Shown: piece after piece, positions 1 through 9,065 of the stretch
How positions within the stretch are numbered: position 1 is the stretch's first letter
Layout of the letters: each line of letters opens with the position of its first letter
DNA from: Phycisphaera sp.
Lineage (GTDB): Bacteria > Planctomycetota > Phycisphaerae > Phycisphaerales > Phycisphaeraceae
Assembly: GCA_023300125.1 (NCBI GenBank)
Contig: JALZVY010000047.1
Coordinates: forward strand, 1-50,508
Reading direction: 5' to 3'
Length of the DNA: 50,508 bases
The notes under the pieces: model-generated
Database searches by the model: none
What the model was told of the DNA's origin: nothing
The model's input: only the letters and a program-made list of their open reading frames with translations
Translations under genes and position numbers: made by a program

Positions 1-233
1 CCGGCGAACTGGTGCTCGGCGACAACGGCAAAATCTACCGCGTCGGCCAGCTCGACCCCAGCCCCGGCTCCGACAAGATTCTGCTGGCATCCCAAACACT
101 CTTCGAGCCCATCAACGAGCGTGACCTCACCGCCATCTGGGTGGCACCCGCTCCCGGCGGCGCCAACCAAGCGACCCCCTTGGGCGACCTCAAGCTGCTA
201 TCCAACGGCAACGTCCGCGTTGACGAATTCTAA
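1..233 (+). CDS. C-terminal fragment of a protein preceding the pseudopilin cassette
   Basis: An open frame enters from the left edge (frame beginning at base 3) and stops at 233. Only about 77 residues are visible, ending in the sequence NGNVRVDEF. The fragment is polar and Gly/Asp-rich with no recognisable motif. It lies 70 bp upstream of a GspJ-like pseudopilin on the same strand, so it is probably the last part of another pseudopilin or minor pilin of the same cassette. The true start is outside the window. Identity is inference from position only. Confidence 0.6.
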   Translation, partial: GELVLGDNGKIYRVGQLDPSPGSDKILLASQTLFEPINERDLTAIWVAPAPGGANQATPLGDLKLLSNGNVRVDEF

Positions 234-303
234 AACACGCCGCTCACTCGCCCGCCTTTGCCACCGCTTTTTCGCTCGGCTCGGATCCCTCGAAAGCCAC
301 GCC

Positions 304-2058
304 ATGAAACCACGCCCCCGCTTATTTCAAATGTTTCGCCCCGGCTTCACGCTCATCGAGTTGCTGGTGGCGGTCAGTGTGCTGGGCCTAATGCTCTCAC
401 TCGCGGCCCAGATCTTTTTCACCGCGCAGGTCGGCGTGCAAATGGGCACGCAAACCAGCCAGATCATCAACGAGCAGCGCGCCATCAGCCAGCCTTTGTT
501 CGACGACTTCACCAACATGAACGTGTTCGAATCCGCTTTTGGCGGCAACACGCCCGGCTTTCTGGTCATCGTCCAGGAAGAAAAAGGAGGGGTGCGTTTC
601 CCCCCGGCCGACGACACCGGCGTCGCCCCCGAAGACTGGCTTGATTTTATCGACGACAACGGCAACGAAACGCAAGACACCGGCGAAGACAGCATCTTGA
701 TCCGCAGCGACCAGGTGGCCTTCTTCCGCAACGCCGAGGGACTCAGCTCGTTGACGCCCGGAACCGACAGTAATTTCGATTCACAGGCCCGGGCCCAGGT
801 CGCCCGCGTGTGGTACGGGCACACCTCGCCGTTCACCAACGGCAACGCCGACTCGTCGATTGAACCCGGTGATCCGGGCAACGACGTGTCTTCTCAGCTG
901 ACGCTGGGCCGCCAAGCCCTGCTGCTGGTCGAAGGCAGCACCAGTTCGACCTTTCCTGATGGATTGTTAGGGAATGTAACGCCGGGTTCTGACAGCCGTC
1001 ACATCGACCATCTAGATGATCCCCTAAGCGAAAATGTCGGCTTGTACCTCGGTTCAAGAGATGTGCTAAACCTCAACACGTTTCTGTCGACCCCGATTAC
1101 GCGCACCGGGAATACGATTTTTAGCGATGGCGGAAACGACGTATCCGCTAGCGGTAACTTTTCACTGTTCAGCGCCCCGGCATGGGGCGCAATCGCGGCT
1201 GGCACCCAACCCAGCTTTTTCGAAGGCTTCCTTAATCGCGGCACTGCAGCCACCTCGCCGCCAGCGGCACGGTGGCAACCTGAGTCGCGTCTGACGACCA
1301 TCGCATATGCCGAAGAAGCTCTTCGGTGGGCGTATGTCAACCCAGGAACGCGCCTGCAAACCGCCAAGAACCTCTCGACCGATTTCGAAAACGGTATCTT
1401 CACCGCCGAAGACATCGGGCGTCAACACGCCACCTTTTCGCCACACCTCGCGGATTTTGCGATTGAAATCGCCGCCGACTGGATCGACAACGACGGCGAC
1501 AACTTCCCGGACAACGAGCCTGACCGCGACGAGGCTGGGAACCTGGTGTGGTACACCGCCTTGCGCCCCAACGGAGACGGCGACATGGGAGGCGACCCCT
1601 TTGGCAGCGGAGACTACGACGGGATCGGGAGCCGACGCGAAAATGACCCGGTGGTTTACACCGCGCCTTTCAGACTCCCATCTTTCGATGGGGTCGCAAA
1701 TGGCGAAATATTCAATCCCTTTCTTTTCTTCGGCACGCCCACAAGCCTCACCGCGCCGACCAGCCGCGCTCAGATCCAGGGCAACAGAGGCCCGGCGTAC
1801 TTCGTGTTCAGCCACAGCGGTGACGACCCCACTACCGATGATGCTTGGTCAACACCTGCTGGTGGGAATTCACGCTACACCGAAGGTTCGGGCAAATACT
1901 GGCCTTACTTGGTGCGGTTCCGTTACCGGCTGATGGATGGCAAAGGCGATTTCAGGTCGATCCAACCCGATCGCACCACATCCGGTGGCGAGACGCGGGT
2001 GGTGGGCCGGTGGTTCGAACAAATCGTGCCCGTTAAACGCCCAGTGGGCCTGTTCTAA
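304..2058 (+). CDS. GspJ-like type II secretion pseudopilin
   Basis: A 584-residue protein starting at ATG 304, chosen because it places a type IV prepilin leader at the N-terminus: a short basic stretch, then PGFTLIELLVAVSVLGLML. Prepilin peptidase would cut between G14 and F15. Glu at mature position 5 is present, as required for pilin assembly. The open frame extends upstream to 121 but that part overlaps the preceding gene and is not protein-like. The body is much longer than a proteobacterial GspJ (about 200 aa). It carries acidic Ca-binding-like clusters such as IDDNGNETQDTGEDS and WIDNDGDNFPDNEPD. The gene is followed 100 bp later by a GspK-like gene. The architecture resembles the large pseudopilins of the Verrucomicrobia 'Verru_Chthon cassette' (family knowledge). 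Role inferred: minor pseudopilin of a type II secretion or pilus-like machine. Confidence 0.75.
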   Translation: MKPRPRLFQMFRPGFTLIELLVAVSVLGLMLSLAAQIFFTAQVGVQMGTQTSQIINEQRAISQPLFDDFTNMNVFESAFGGNTPGFLVIVQEEKGGVRFPPADDTGVAPEDWLDFIDDNGNETQDTGEDSILIRSDQVAFFRNAEGLSSLTPGTDSNFDSQARAQVARVWYGHTSPFTNGNADSSIEPGDPGNDVSSQLTLGRQALLLVEGSTSSTFPDGLLGNVTPGSDSRHIDHLDDPLSENVGLYLGSRDVLNLNTFLSTPITRTGNTIFSDGGNDVSASGNFSLFSAPAWGAIAAGTQPSFFEGFLNRGTAATSPPAARWQPESRLTTIAYAEEALRWAYVNPGTRLQTAKNLSTDFENGIFTAEDIGRQHATFSPHLADFAIEIAADWIDNDGDNFPDNEPDRDEAGNLVWYTALRPNGDGDMGGDPFGSGDYDGIGSRRENDPVVYTAPFRLPSFDGVANGEIFNPFLFFGTPTSLTAPTSRAQIQGNRGPAYFVFSHSGDDPTTDDAWSTPAGGNSRYTEGSGKYWPYLVRFRYRLMDGKGDFRSIQPDRTTSGGETRVVGRWFEQIVPVKRPVGLF

Positions 2059-2159
2059 CCCACGACGCCACCACTTGCCCCCACAGCGGCCCCCGCGCTG
2101 CATGCCCCCCTGTTCAAGACGACGTCTGTGCCTCCAAAGCGCAACACCAAGGATCCTAC

Positions 2160-5100
2160 GTGATGCTCTATCTCACCTTTTCTCCGCGATCAACACGCCG
2201 TGCGCACCGCCAACGCGGTTCGGCGGTGGTGCTGGCCATCGCCACCATCGTCATGATGGTTCTTTTAGGCGCGGCCTACCTGCAAATTGCCCGGGTCGAC
2301 CGCCGCACGGCGGCCAGCGTCGACACGCGGTCCGAGGTCGACGACGCCTCGATTCTGCGCTTCATCGGCCAGATCATCGCCAACGACATCCCCACCAGCA
2401 TCCGCAACGGCGATGTCGAGTATTACGACTACCCATGGACCCAAGAAGCGGACATCACCGATCAGGCCATGAACATGCAGATGTCGCTGGCCCAGCGCGA
2501 AATGCGCAACCTGCGGCTGGTCGAAGACCGTTTTGCCCCCATCCCGGTTCCGGGGCCCGTGCCTAACCTCAACCCCGGCGGCAACGCCGCCCCAGATGCC
2601 TCGGCCCGCGAACCGCGTGCCTCCTCGCCGCTGGCTGATGCGGCAGGTAATTTCTACGCAGCAGGCGGCCCCAGCGATGACTCCTGGCTTGCTTCTAACC
2701 GTCCTGTGAACAACACGTCTGGCGACCTCGTGTGGCGGCACATCACCAACTTGATGGGGGTGTTCTTAGACCTTGGCGATGTAAGCGTAGACCCGGTAAC
2801 AGGCGGTACTTTTCCAGCGCAATACCTTTCGACCTCGGATCCCGGGGTGACGGACGCGTTTAACAGTGGCGACACCATGGTGGTGCCTGCTGTTCGCACG
2901 TCCAACACCGCTGTCGCGGACCCCAACCTGTTCGCCGACGCCGACGGCGACGGCATCACCGACAGCCGCTGGACCTGGGCCCCGCTGCCTTCGACCAGCG
3001 GACTGGCGCACGTCATGGCGGTGCGGATCATCGACAACTCGGCCTTGCTGGATATCAATGCCTTGTCGGGCAGGGACAGCGATTTCGGCGACGATCCACC
3101 GCGATGGCTGTGGCCCGGTGAACTGGACTTGGAATCAGGCTTGGAGCTGATTCGCTCGAATGCGAATCTTGCCGTGGGCGACGACACCAACCTGAGTGCC
3201 GAGAACATCTTGAACCTGGCGGAGCCTCAAGGGCGCAGTTTCAACGGCGCTATGGGGGAAAACACCTTCAACGAACGGCTTTACGACTGGTTGCAGACCT
3301 CGGCGCAGAACACCAGAGACGAGGACCTCGAAGTGTGGGAGGTTTTGGGTTCGGGCATCGAGAAGCAAGAAGTTGAAGACCCGATGTCGACAGTGCTGAC
3401 GACGGTCACCGCGGACCTCACCGTTGATCCGAATATCGCCTACACCACTTATGGGGTGCGGCAAGAAGAAACCGAGCTGCGCTGGCGCAACGGCCTGAAC
3501 CGGGCCAACAGCGACAACAGCGCGTCGGAACCGCCCACGCCCCTGGAAACCGTGGACAACGCTTTCTTCCGTTCGCCCACGGGCGCCGCGGTGGAAGCGG
3601 CGTTTATCGATACGCCTTTTACCAACGCCCGGGATTTCCTCCAAGATGAGCCCCGCAAGCAAATCACCACCGCAAGCGGGTCGGCGGATTACGCACGCTT
3701 TGACGTGAACGAACTGACGCGTGTGCGCGACCGCGAGGACGAAAACCTGAATAACACCACCGACTTGGACGACTTGGCGGAGGTGTTCGAAGAAAGCCTA
3801 GAAGGCACGGCACCGCCCGCACTGGTGACCCGAGGCGGATGGGCGTCGGCCGAAGATTTTGCCAACCAGGCCGCAGCCCTGCTGCGTGACTTTGCCGATG
3901 AAGATTCTTTGCTCACGCGTCGCGGTTCAACCTTCGGGATGGAGTACCTGCCGTTTATTAGTGAGGTCTACATCCAGGCACGCTACATCCCGCAGGCCGC
4001 GGTGTCGCCGGGCATTGCCAACCCCATGGGCGACGACCTGCCTTGGCAGGTGCAAGCGGACGACTACGTGGTGATCATCGAGCTGGTGAACCCTTGGCCT
4101 TGGGTGATCGAGCTGCCGGACGTGGACATGGTGATGGTGGACGGCGCCGACGAGACGTCGATTGGAGAGCTGCCTGCAATGGCCACGGCCGCATCAGCAG
4201 CCCAAAGCCTGTTGCCCAACGAAACGATCTTTGTGCGCATGGAAGGCACCATGGCCTCGGCGGACAATACGAACTTGACTCTGGCAGGCACCCCCACAGA
4301 GTTCGAACCCACCATCGCCATGCCCTGGCCGGAAGACAACAATGCGCGTGTCACGCTGGACAGCATTGAAAATGTTTCCATTCACATGCAGGCCATGGCC
4401 AACGACGGCAACCGTGTGACCTATCAGATTTTCAACACCAAGAAGATCCCTGATCTCATGGTGGAATCTTATGAAATGGGCGAAGCAGACCCGGTGGTGA
4501 CCAGCAACACCGAAGGGTATTTACAGCTCTCGTCTTTGGGATCCGCTGACGGGCTGGACGCCTTGGCCGTGCGAGCGATCGATGTCGCGGACCAGGGCTG
4601 GGCGGACGATCCCGAATTCGCCATGCTCTCAGACAATGTGGTTCAACCAGGCAACGCGCTGGCTTTAAACAGCGGCGCGGCCGCAGCGAATCGGGCGGCT
4701 ATGCTTGGCATTGCAAAGAAGGGCGCCACCAGCGCGGACAGCGCAGTGGGTGACATGCTCGATGACCGGGTCACCGGTGCACGCGAGGTTTCCCCCGCGG
4801 GCATGCCGCTAACCCCTGTGAATGCGGAGCCTTGGGTGATCGGTAATGCCGGGCAGCTGTACCGCAGCGGCGACGTTTTGCGGATGGTGCTGCTGGGCCC
4901 ACGCGACACCAACAGCAATGGCCTGATCGAAACCGTTGCCCAGGTGTGGCACAACACGTTTTTCACCAATGAGGGACGATTTTCAATTGCCGACATGATG
5001 CTCGACGTGGACGATACGTCGCAAACCGTGGGCGACACCGGCTTGTCGTTCGCGGCCTATTACCTCACGGCTTTTGAAACCCTTCAGATCAACGGCAACA

Positions 5101-5636
5101 GCGACCGTGGCCGCGTACCCGGGCGGCCCAACATCAACACGATGTCGCCAGATCTGCTGTCGGCCATCTTGCCGACCACCGACACCATGGCAAGCGATGC
5201 TTTGGCAACATTCATCGCGGAAGCACGCGACGCACCCGCCATGCTGGGACGGCCCGCGGATGAGCGCGGCATCAAGTTCCTCGCAGAGCTTCTTAATGCG
5301 ACGACCGCTTCGGACCGTGAGCTTATTTACGGCCCCGATGCGGCGGACAGCATTCTGGACACCAACGAGCTTGACCCGCACGTGGGCTTTAATGAGGAAG
5401 ACGCATTTGAAGACGATCTTGAAGAGCAGGGGTTGATGCTGAACTACCTGAACCAGGTGGTGTCCACCCGCTCGGACGTGTTCACGGTGTACGTGTTGGT
5501 GCGGTCTTATCCCGCAGACGACTTCTCGGGTCCGGATCCTGTGGACGAGTTTCGGCTGATGGCGGTGTTCGATCGCTCGCGCACCAATCAAAACGGCTTC
5601 CCGCGTTTGCTGGCGGTCCGCAAGCTGGATGAGTAA
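2160..5636 (+). CDS. Very large GspK-like pseudopilin / general secretion protein
   Basis: A 1158-residue protein. The N-terminus has a basic stretch, then RGSAVVLAIATIVMMVLLGAAYL, a single membrane helix at about residues 20-42 typical of GspK (minor pseudopilin lacking the FTLIE Glu). Tandem GTG-ATG codons at 2160/2163 both fit; AAGGA lies a few bases upstream. An Asp-rich DADGDGITDSRW segment near residue 260 looks like a Ca site and precedes a domain reading VRIIDNSALLDINAL. The C-terminal part, with RPNINTMSPDLLSAILP, resembles the helix-hairpin-helix-like domain of GspK. The protein is about three times longer than proteobacterial GspK, as seen in planctomycete and verrucomicrobial relatives. 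It is likely co-transcribed with the upstream pseudopilin and ends before a strong terminator. Function inferred: tip component of a secretion pseudopilus. Confidence 0.7.
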   Translation: MMLYLTFSPRSTRRAHRQRGSAVVLAIATIVMMVLLGAAYLQIARVDRRTAASVDTRSEVDDASILRFIGQIIANDIPTSIRNGDVEYYDYPWTQEADITDQAMNMQMSLAQREMRNLRLVEDRFAPIPVPGPVPNLNPGGNAAPDASAREPRASSPLADAAGNFYAAGGPSDDSWLASNRPVNNTSGDLVWRHITNLMGVFLDLGDVSVDPVTGGTFPAQYLSTSDPGVTDAFNSGDTMVVPAVRTSNTAVADPNLFADADGDGITDSRWTWAPLPSTSGLAHVMAVRIIDNSALLDINALSGRDSDFGDDPPRWLWPGELDLESGLELIRSNANLAVGDDTNLSAENILNLAEPQGRSFNGAMGENTFNERLYDWLQTSAQNTRDEDLEVWEVLGSGIEKQEVEDPMSTVLTTVTADLTVDPNIAYTTYGVRQEETELRWRNGLNRANSDNSASEPPTPLETVDNAFFRSPTGAAVEAAFIDTPFTNARDFLQDEPRKQITTASGSADYARFDVNELTRVRDREDENLNNTTDLDDLAEVFEESLEGTAPPALVTRGGWASAEDFANQAAALLRDFADEDSLLTRRGSTFGMEYLPFISEVYIQARYIPQAAVSPGIANPMGDDLPWQVQADDYVVIIELVNPWPWVIELPDVDMVMVDGADETSIGELPAMATAASAAQSLLPNETIFVRMEGTMASADNTNLTLAGTPTEFEPTIAMPWPEDNNARVTLDSIENVSIHMQAMANDGNRVTYQIFNTKKIPDLMVESYEMGEADPVVTSNTEGYLQLSSLGSADGLDALAVRAIDVADQGWADDPEFAMLSDNVVQPGNALALNSGAAAANRAAMLGIAKKGATSADSAVGDMLDDRVTGAREVSPAGMPLTPVNAEPWVIGNAGQLYRSGDVLRMVLLGPRDTNSNGLIETVAQVWHNTFFTNEGRFSIADMMLDVDDTSQTVGDTGLSFAAYYLTAFETLQINGNSDRGRVPGRPNINTMSPDLLSAILPTTDTMASDALATFIAEARDAPAMLGRPADERGIKFLAELLNATTASDRELIYGPDAADSILDTNELDPHVGFNEEDAFEDDLEEQGLMLNYLNQVVSTRSDVFTVYVLVRSYPADDFSGPDPVDEFRLMAVFDRSRTNQNGFPRLLAVRKLDE

Positions 5637-5689
5637 ACCCCGGCAACCGCGCCGCGGCCGTGCGACGCTGCGGAGCGAGACGAATCATC

Positions 5690-5730
5690 AAACACCGCGA
5701 AAGCCCAATGGGTTTTCGCGGTGTTTTTTT
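5690..5730 (+). terminator. Rho-independent terminator after the pseudopilin cassette
   Basis: A long hairpin starts AAACACCGCGAAAGCCC, has loop AAT and returns as GGGTTTTCGCGGTGTTT, about 17 bp with one G-U pair. It is followed by a run of T, 54 bp after the stop of the GspK-like gene. Confidence 0.9.
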
Positions 5731-5737
5731 GTGCGGG

Positions 5738-5743
5738 TATGCT
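5738..5743 (+). promoter_or_regulatory. -10 box (TATGCT) of a leaderless HIT gene
   Basis: TATGCT ends 6 nt before the ATG at 5750. Transcription would start at the start codon itself, consistent with the absence of a Shine-Dalgarno sequence. The -35 position falls in the preceding terminator stem and is not recognisable. Confidence 0.5.
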
Positions 5744-5749
5744 TCTTTG

Positions 5750-6178
5750 ATGCCCACCATCTTTTCCAAGATCATCGACCGAGAGATCCCCTGTCACCGG
5801 CTGTATGAAGACGAGCACGTGCTGGCGTTTTTGGATGTGGGACCGGTGGCGCGGGGGCACTGCTTGGTGATCCCCAAGCAGCCGGCGGTGGAGCTGGACG
5901 GGCTTTCGGATGACGCCGCGGCGGCGCTGGGGCGGGTGATGCCGCGGCTGGTGCGGGCGCTCAAGGCCGCGACGGGCTGCGCGGGGGTGAACGTGCTGCA
6001 AAACAACGGCGCGGCGGCGGGCCAGGTGGTGATGCACGTGCATTTCCATCTGATCCCGCGGTATTCAGAAAATCACGCATCGGCATCGACGCAGTTCGGC
6101 CTCAAATGGCAAGCGGGCACGCTGTCGGACTCTGACGCGGCCGACCTGACCACGCGGATGACCGCGGAGCTGGGCTGA
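5750..6178 (+). CDS. HIT-family nucleotide-binding hydrolase
   Basis: A 142-residue histidine triad protein, the usual length for the Hint/HinT branch. The N-terminal IFSKIIDREIPC is characteristic of the family, and the triad HVHFHLIP is at residues 96-103 with the central histidine as nucleophile. Family members hydrolyse nucleoside phosphoramidates and similar AMP/GMP conjugates in the cytoplasm. The open frame extends upstream to 5660 but runs through the terminator, so ATG 5750 is preferred. It also lies 6 nt after a TATGCT -10 box. The gene stands alone between two pseudopilin genes. The physiological substrate cannot be told from sequence. Confidence 0.92.
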   Translation: MPTIFSKIIDREIPCHRLYEDEHVLAFLDVGPVARGHCLVIPKQPAVELDGLSDDAAAALGRVMPRLVRALKAATGCAGVNVLQNNGAAAGQVVMHVHFHLIPRYSENHASASTQFGLKWQAGTLSDSDAADLTTRMTAELG

Positions 6179-6269
6179 CACTTTGGCTTCTTGACTTTGA
6201 AGACGTTGCTTTGGTTTTTTTTGCGCTACTGAGCTTGGTGAACGCGGGTGCCGGGTTTAGGCTCAATGG

Positions 6270-7082
6270 GTGATGACGTGTGCGGTACCCATCGTGGGCC
6301 TTCGGGCCAGGCGAAGGGAGGGGTTCACGCTGATTGAACTGCTGGTGGTGCTGGCGATTGTCGCGCTGCTGGTGGGGTTGCTGTTGCCTGTCTTGGGCAA
6401 GGCCCGCAGCGGGGCCAAGGCGCTCAAGTGTTTGGCCCATCAGCGCACTTTGAATCAGGCGATGGGGCTGTATCACGTGGAACAGCGCCACACGTTTCCG
6501 CAGCCCGCCCAGGAGACGGCGGCCTTGGGGGCGGTGGCGGCGGGCGCGTCGTTGTGGTTCAACGCGATCGATCCTTACTTGCAGCAAACCCGGCAAAGCT
6601 ATTCATCCGATCGCCCAGATGACCGCAACTATGAAGTGTTCAAGCAAGACCCGGTGTGGAGCGACCTGCCCGAAGACGCCCCAGGCACCCAGCCCGACCG
6701 GCGCAACACCCAAACCCTGAAGATGAACGCGTTTTTTGGCAACAACAACCTCAGCGCGTCGGCCGGGGCCCCGGCGGTGGTGTGGATCCGGGTGACCCGG
6801 GTGCCGCTGCCGAGCAAAACGGCGGTGTTTGTGGACGGCCGGGCCCACGACACGCCTTCGGAAACCACGGGCAATGTTGATGGGGCCGCTTTTCATGCCA
6901 ACCCCACCTTCGTGGCGGTGCGGCATGACGGCGGGGCGAACGTGGCCAGGGCCGACGGCAGCGCGGCGTGGCAGTCCAACGACACCACACTGAGTGACAG
7001 TGGGTACCGGGGATGGCACAACGAGTCGGCGGCGATCGACCGCAGCTTGTGGCCGCAGACGACGTTTAACTTTCGGCGCTAG
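6270..7082 (+). CDS. Type II secretion pseudopilin with H-X9-DG tail
   Basis: A 270-residue prepilin. The leader ends REG before FTLIELLVVLAIVALLVGLLLPVL, giving cleavage at G18/F19 with Glu at mature position 5. Near the C-terminus VRHDGGANVARADGSA fits the H-X9-DG motif (His, nine residues, Asp-Gly) that defines the pseudopilin-like families abundant in planctomycetes and Lentisphaerae. Start codons are GTG 6270 and ATG 6273 in tandem; a TAGGCT -10 box at 6258-6263 ends 6 nt before the GTG, suggesting leaderless initiation there. The gene is convergent with hisB (24 bp between stops). Function inferred: a major or minor subunit of a pseudopilus; the multiplicity of such genes in this phylum is unexplained. 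Confidence 0.85.
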   Translation: MMTCAVPIVGLRARRREGFTLIELLVVLAIVALLVGLLLPVLGKARSGAKALKCLAHQRTLNQAMGLYHVEQRHTFPQPAQETAALGAVAAGASLWFNAIDPYLQQTRQSYSSDRPDDRNYEVFKQDPVWSDLPEDAPGTQPDRRNTQTLKMNAFFGNNNLSASAGAPAVVWIRVTRVPLPSKTAVFVDGRAHDTPSETTGNVDGAAFHANPTFVAVRHDGGANVARADGSAAWQSNDTTLSDSGYRGWHNESAAIDRSLWPQTTFNFRR

Positions 7083-7106
7083 CGCTTGGCATGAGCGCCG
7101 ATGGGG

Positions 7107-7727
7107 CTACAACGTGCCTTTGGTGCTGGGCACGTCGTCGTGGGTGACCCGCACGGCGTCGCGCAGGGCCCGGCCAAAGGCTTTGAAGATGCCTTCGGCG
7201 ATGTGGTGGTTGTTGTCGCCCCAGGGCACGTCGATGTGCAGGTTCATCTTGGCGTTGTTCACCACGGCGTTGAAGAACTCTTTGACCAGCTGCACGTCGA
7301 ACACGCCGATTTTCTCGCCGGCGATGGCCGGTGGGTCGATGCCGTAGCCCACCCAGTCCGCCTTGAAGACGTAGGCAGGCCGACCCGACAAATCCAGCGC
7401 GACGCGGGCGAGGGTTTCGTCCATGGGCACCGCGGCGTCGCCGTAGCGCTCGATGCCGCGTTTGTCGCCCAGGGCCTGGGCCAGGGCTTCACCCAGGGCG
7501 ATGCCCACGTCTTCGACGGTGTGGTGGTCGTCGATGTGGGTGTCGCCGTCGCACGACACCTTGAGCGCTAGCCGCCCGTGCTTGGCCACGTGGGTGAGCA
7601 TGTGGTCAAAAAAGCCCACGCCCGTGGCGATGTCCGCAGGATCGCCGGTGCGGTCCAGGTCGATGGCGAGCGAGATCTTGGTCTCGCTGGTGTTGCGGAT
7701 GATGGTGGCGGTGCGGGTGTTGGACAT
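7107..7727 (-). CDS. hisB: Imidazoleglycerol-phosphate dehydratase
   Basis: A 206-residue monofunctional HisB. It converts imidazoleglycerol phosphate to imidazole-acetol phosphate in histidine synthesis. The two metal-binding His clusters are visible: FFDHMLTHVAKHG with DDHHTVEDVGI, and DNNHHIAEGIFKAFG. The length is close to the family norm of about 195-200. It starts at ATG 7727 and has no histidinol phosphatase domain. It lies downstream of hisC on the same strand, and HisC uses its product, so the pair is likely one transcript. The 166-bp spacer is filled by heptamer inverted repeat A. Confidence 0.97.
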   Translation of the reverse strand: MSNTRTATIIRNTSETKISLAIDLDRTGDPADIATGVGFFDHMLTHVAKHGRLALKVSCDGDTHIDDHHTVEDVGIALGEALAQALGDKRGIERYGDAAVPMDETLARVALDLSGRPAYVFKADWVGYGIDPPAIAGEKIGVFDVQLVKEFFNAVVNNAKMNLHIDVPWGDNNHHIAEGIFKAFGRALRDAVRVTHDDVPSTKGTL

Positions 7728-7751
7728 GGTGTGGGGGTTGTGGGGGGATTG

Positions 7752-7909
7752 AGGCGCTAGGTGCTAGAGCTTAGAGCCTAGTTGAAGACCATTGAAACGG
7801 GCGTCCAGTGTTCGGGGTCGGTTTCGGCAAGGGCCGTGTTCTGCGGCAAGGGTTTTCAAAAGCCACTGGCCGCGAAAAACTAGGCTCTAGGCTCTAGCAC
7901 CTAGCGCCT
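7752..7909. repeat. Heptamer-armed inverted repeat A (hisC/hisB spacer)
   Basis: Two 32-nt arms (7752-7783 and 7878-7909) are reverse complements at 31 of 32 positions, with 94 nt between. On the minus strand the arms are made of 7-nt units such as TAGGTGC, TAGAGCC and TAGAGCC. The hisC stop codon TAG (7894-7896) is the first three bases of one unit, so the last hisC codons lie inside the arm. The element occupies nearly the whole hisC-hisB spacer. It is the same kind of element as those at 15473, 17829 and 42232. Confidence 0.85.
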
Positions 7910-9021
7910 TCGGCCGCCCCGTCGATCGCGGCGAGCAAGGCGTCGTTTTGCTCAGCGGTGCCCACGGTGATGCGCAGGCGGTCGGCCAGGCGCGGGGTGT
8001 CGAAGTAGCGGATGAGAATGCCCTTGGCCTTGAGCGATTGGTAGTAATCGGCCGCGGCGGGTCCGCCTTGGGGCACGCGGGCGAGCACGAAGTTGGTGTG
8101 GCTGTCGGGGATCTGAAAGCCGCGCTCACGCAGTGCATCGCTCAGGCGTGTGCGCTGGGCCCGGGTCTGGGCCCAGCGGCCGCGGGCATAGTCTTGGTCG
8201 CCCAAAGCGGCGGTGGCGGCGGCCTGGGCCAGGGCGTCCAGGTTGTAGCTGTCGCGGGCTTTGTCGAGCGCGGCGATCACGGTGGTGCTGGCCACGCCGT
8301 AGCCAAAGCGAAGCCCCGCAAGCGCGTAGCCCTTGCTGAGACTGCGCAGCACCACCACGTTGTCTTGGCCTTCGCGGATCAGCTGCATGCCGGGCGATTC
8401 GCCCTCGGGCCCGAAATCGGCGTACGCCTCGTCGATCACCAACACGCCTTCAAAGCCCTGGGCCAGGGTGCGCAGGGTGTCGGTGTTTTCCAGGGTGCCG
8501 GAAGGGGCATGGGGGTTCACCAAAAAGGCCAGGCGGCAGCCCGCAGCGTTGAGCTGCTGGGCGTAATCCGCGGGCAGGGGAAAGCCTCCTTGGGCGTCGT
8601 CGCCGCGGGTCACCCAGGTCACCGGGGTGTCGTGGATGCCCGCCAGCACGGCGTACAAGGTGTAGCTGGGATCGGTCATGCCCAGCCCCCCCGCAGCCCC
8701 TTGGCCGCTGGGCTGGCAGTACACGGTCACCAGCAGCCGCAGCAGCTCGTCGCCGCCGTTGGTGGCGATCACCTGCTGGGGGCTCACCGCGTGCAGGTCT
8801 GCGGCGGCGCTGCGGAAGGGCGCCGCGTTGGCCGAGGGGTACAGGCGCAGGGCCTCGGCGCTCACGCCGCGCACGGCGTCCATCACCGCGGGCGCCGGGG
8901 GGTAGGCGTTTTCGTTGGTGTTGAGCTTGATGACCGCGCCCGCGGCGGTTTGGGCAGCGGTGGGCTGTTCGCCGGGCACATAGGCGTGCAGAGACCGGAT
9001 GTTGTCGCGTTCCGAAGGCAT
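7894..9021 (-). CDS. hisC: Histidinol-phosphate aminotransferase
   Basis: A 375-residue fold-type I PLP aminotransferase converting imidazole-acetol phosphate and glutamate to histidinol phosphate. The N-terminal IKLNTNENAYPP is the HisC signature, YPSANAAPFR follows, and the Schiff-base lysine is K230 in SLSKGYALAGLRFGYG. The usual NPNNPTG loop is NPHAPSG here. ATG 9021 is chosen because residues encoded further upstream (to 9120) are low-complexity and lie over a palindrome. The last few codons and the TAG stop sit inside a heptamer repeat arm, so the C-terminal residues EGARC may owe their sequence to the repeat. The gene is followed by hisB on the same strand. Confidence 0.96.
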   Translation of the reverse strand: MPSERDNIRSLHAYVPGEQPTAAQTAAGAVIKLNTNENAYPPAPAVMDAVRGVSAEALRLYPSANAAPFRSAAADLHAVSPQQVIATNGGDELLRLLVTVYCQPSGQGAAGGLGMTDPSYTLYAVLAGIHDTPVTWVTRGDDAQGGFPLPADYAQQLNAAGCRLAFLVNPHAPSGTLENTDTLRTLAQGFEGVLVIDEAYADFGPEGESPGMQLIREGQDNVVVLRSLSKGYALAGLRFGYGVASTTVIAALDKARDSYNLDALAQAAATAALGDQDYARGRWAQTRAQRTRLSDALRERGFQIPDSHTNFVLARVPQGGPAAADYYQSLKAKGILIRYFDTPRLADRLRITVGTAEQNDALLAAIDGAAEGARC

Positions 9022-9065
9022 AAGCGGCCCATGGTCGCAGCGCCGCGGGCCGTGGTCAAAAGATG

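Noticed and set aside
121..303. Extended N-terminus of the GspJ-like pseudopilin
   Set aside because: It overlaps the preceding gene and would bury the prepilin leader 60 residues inside the protein.
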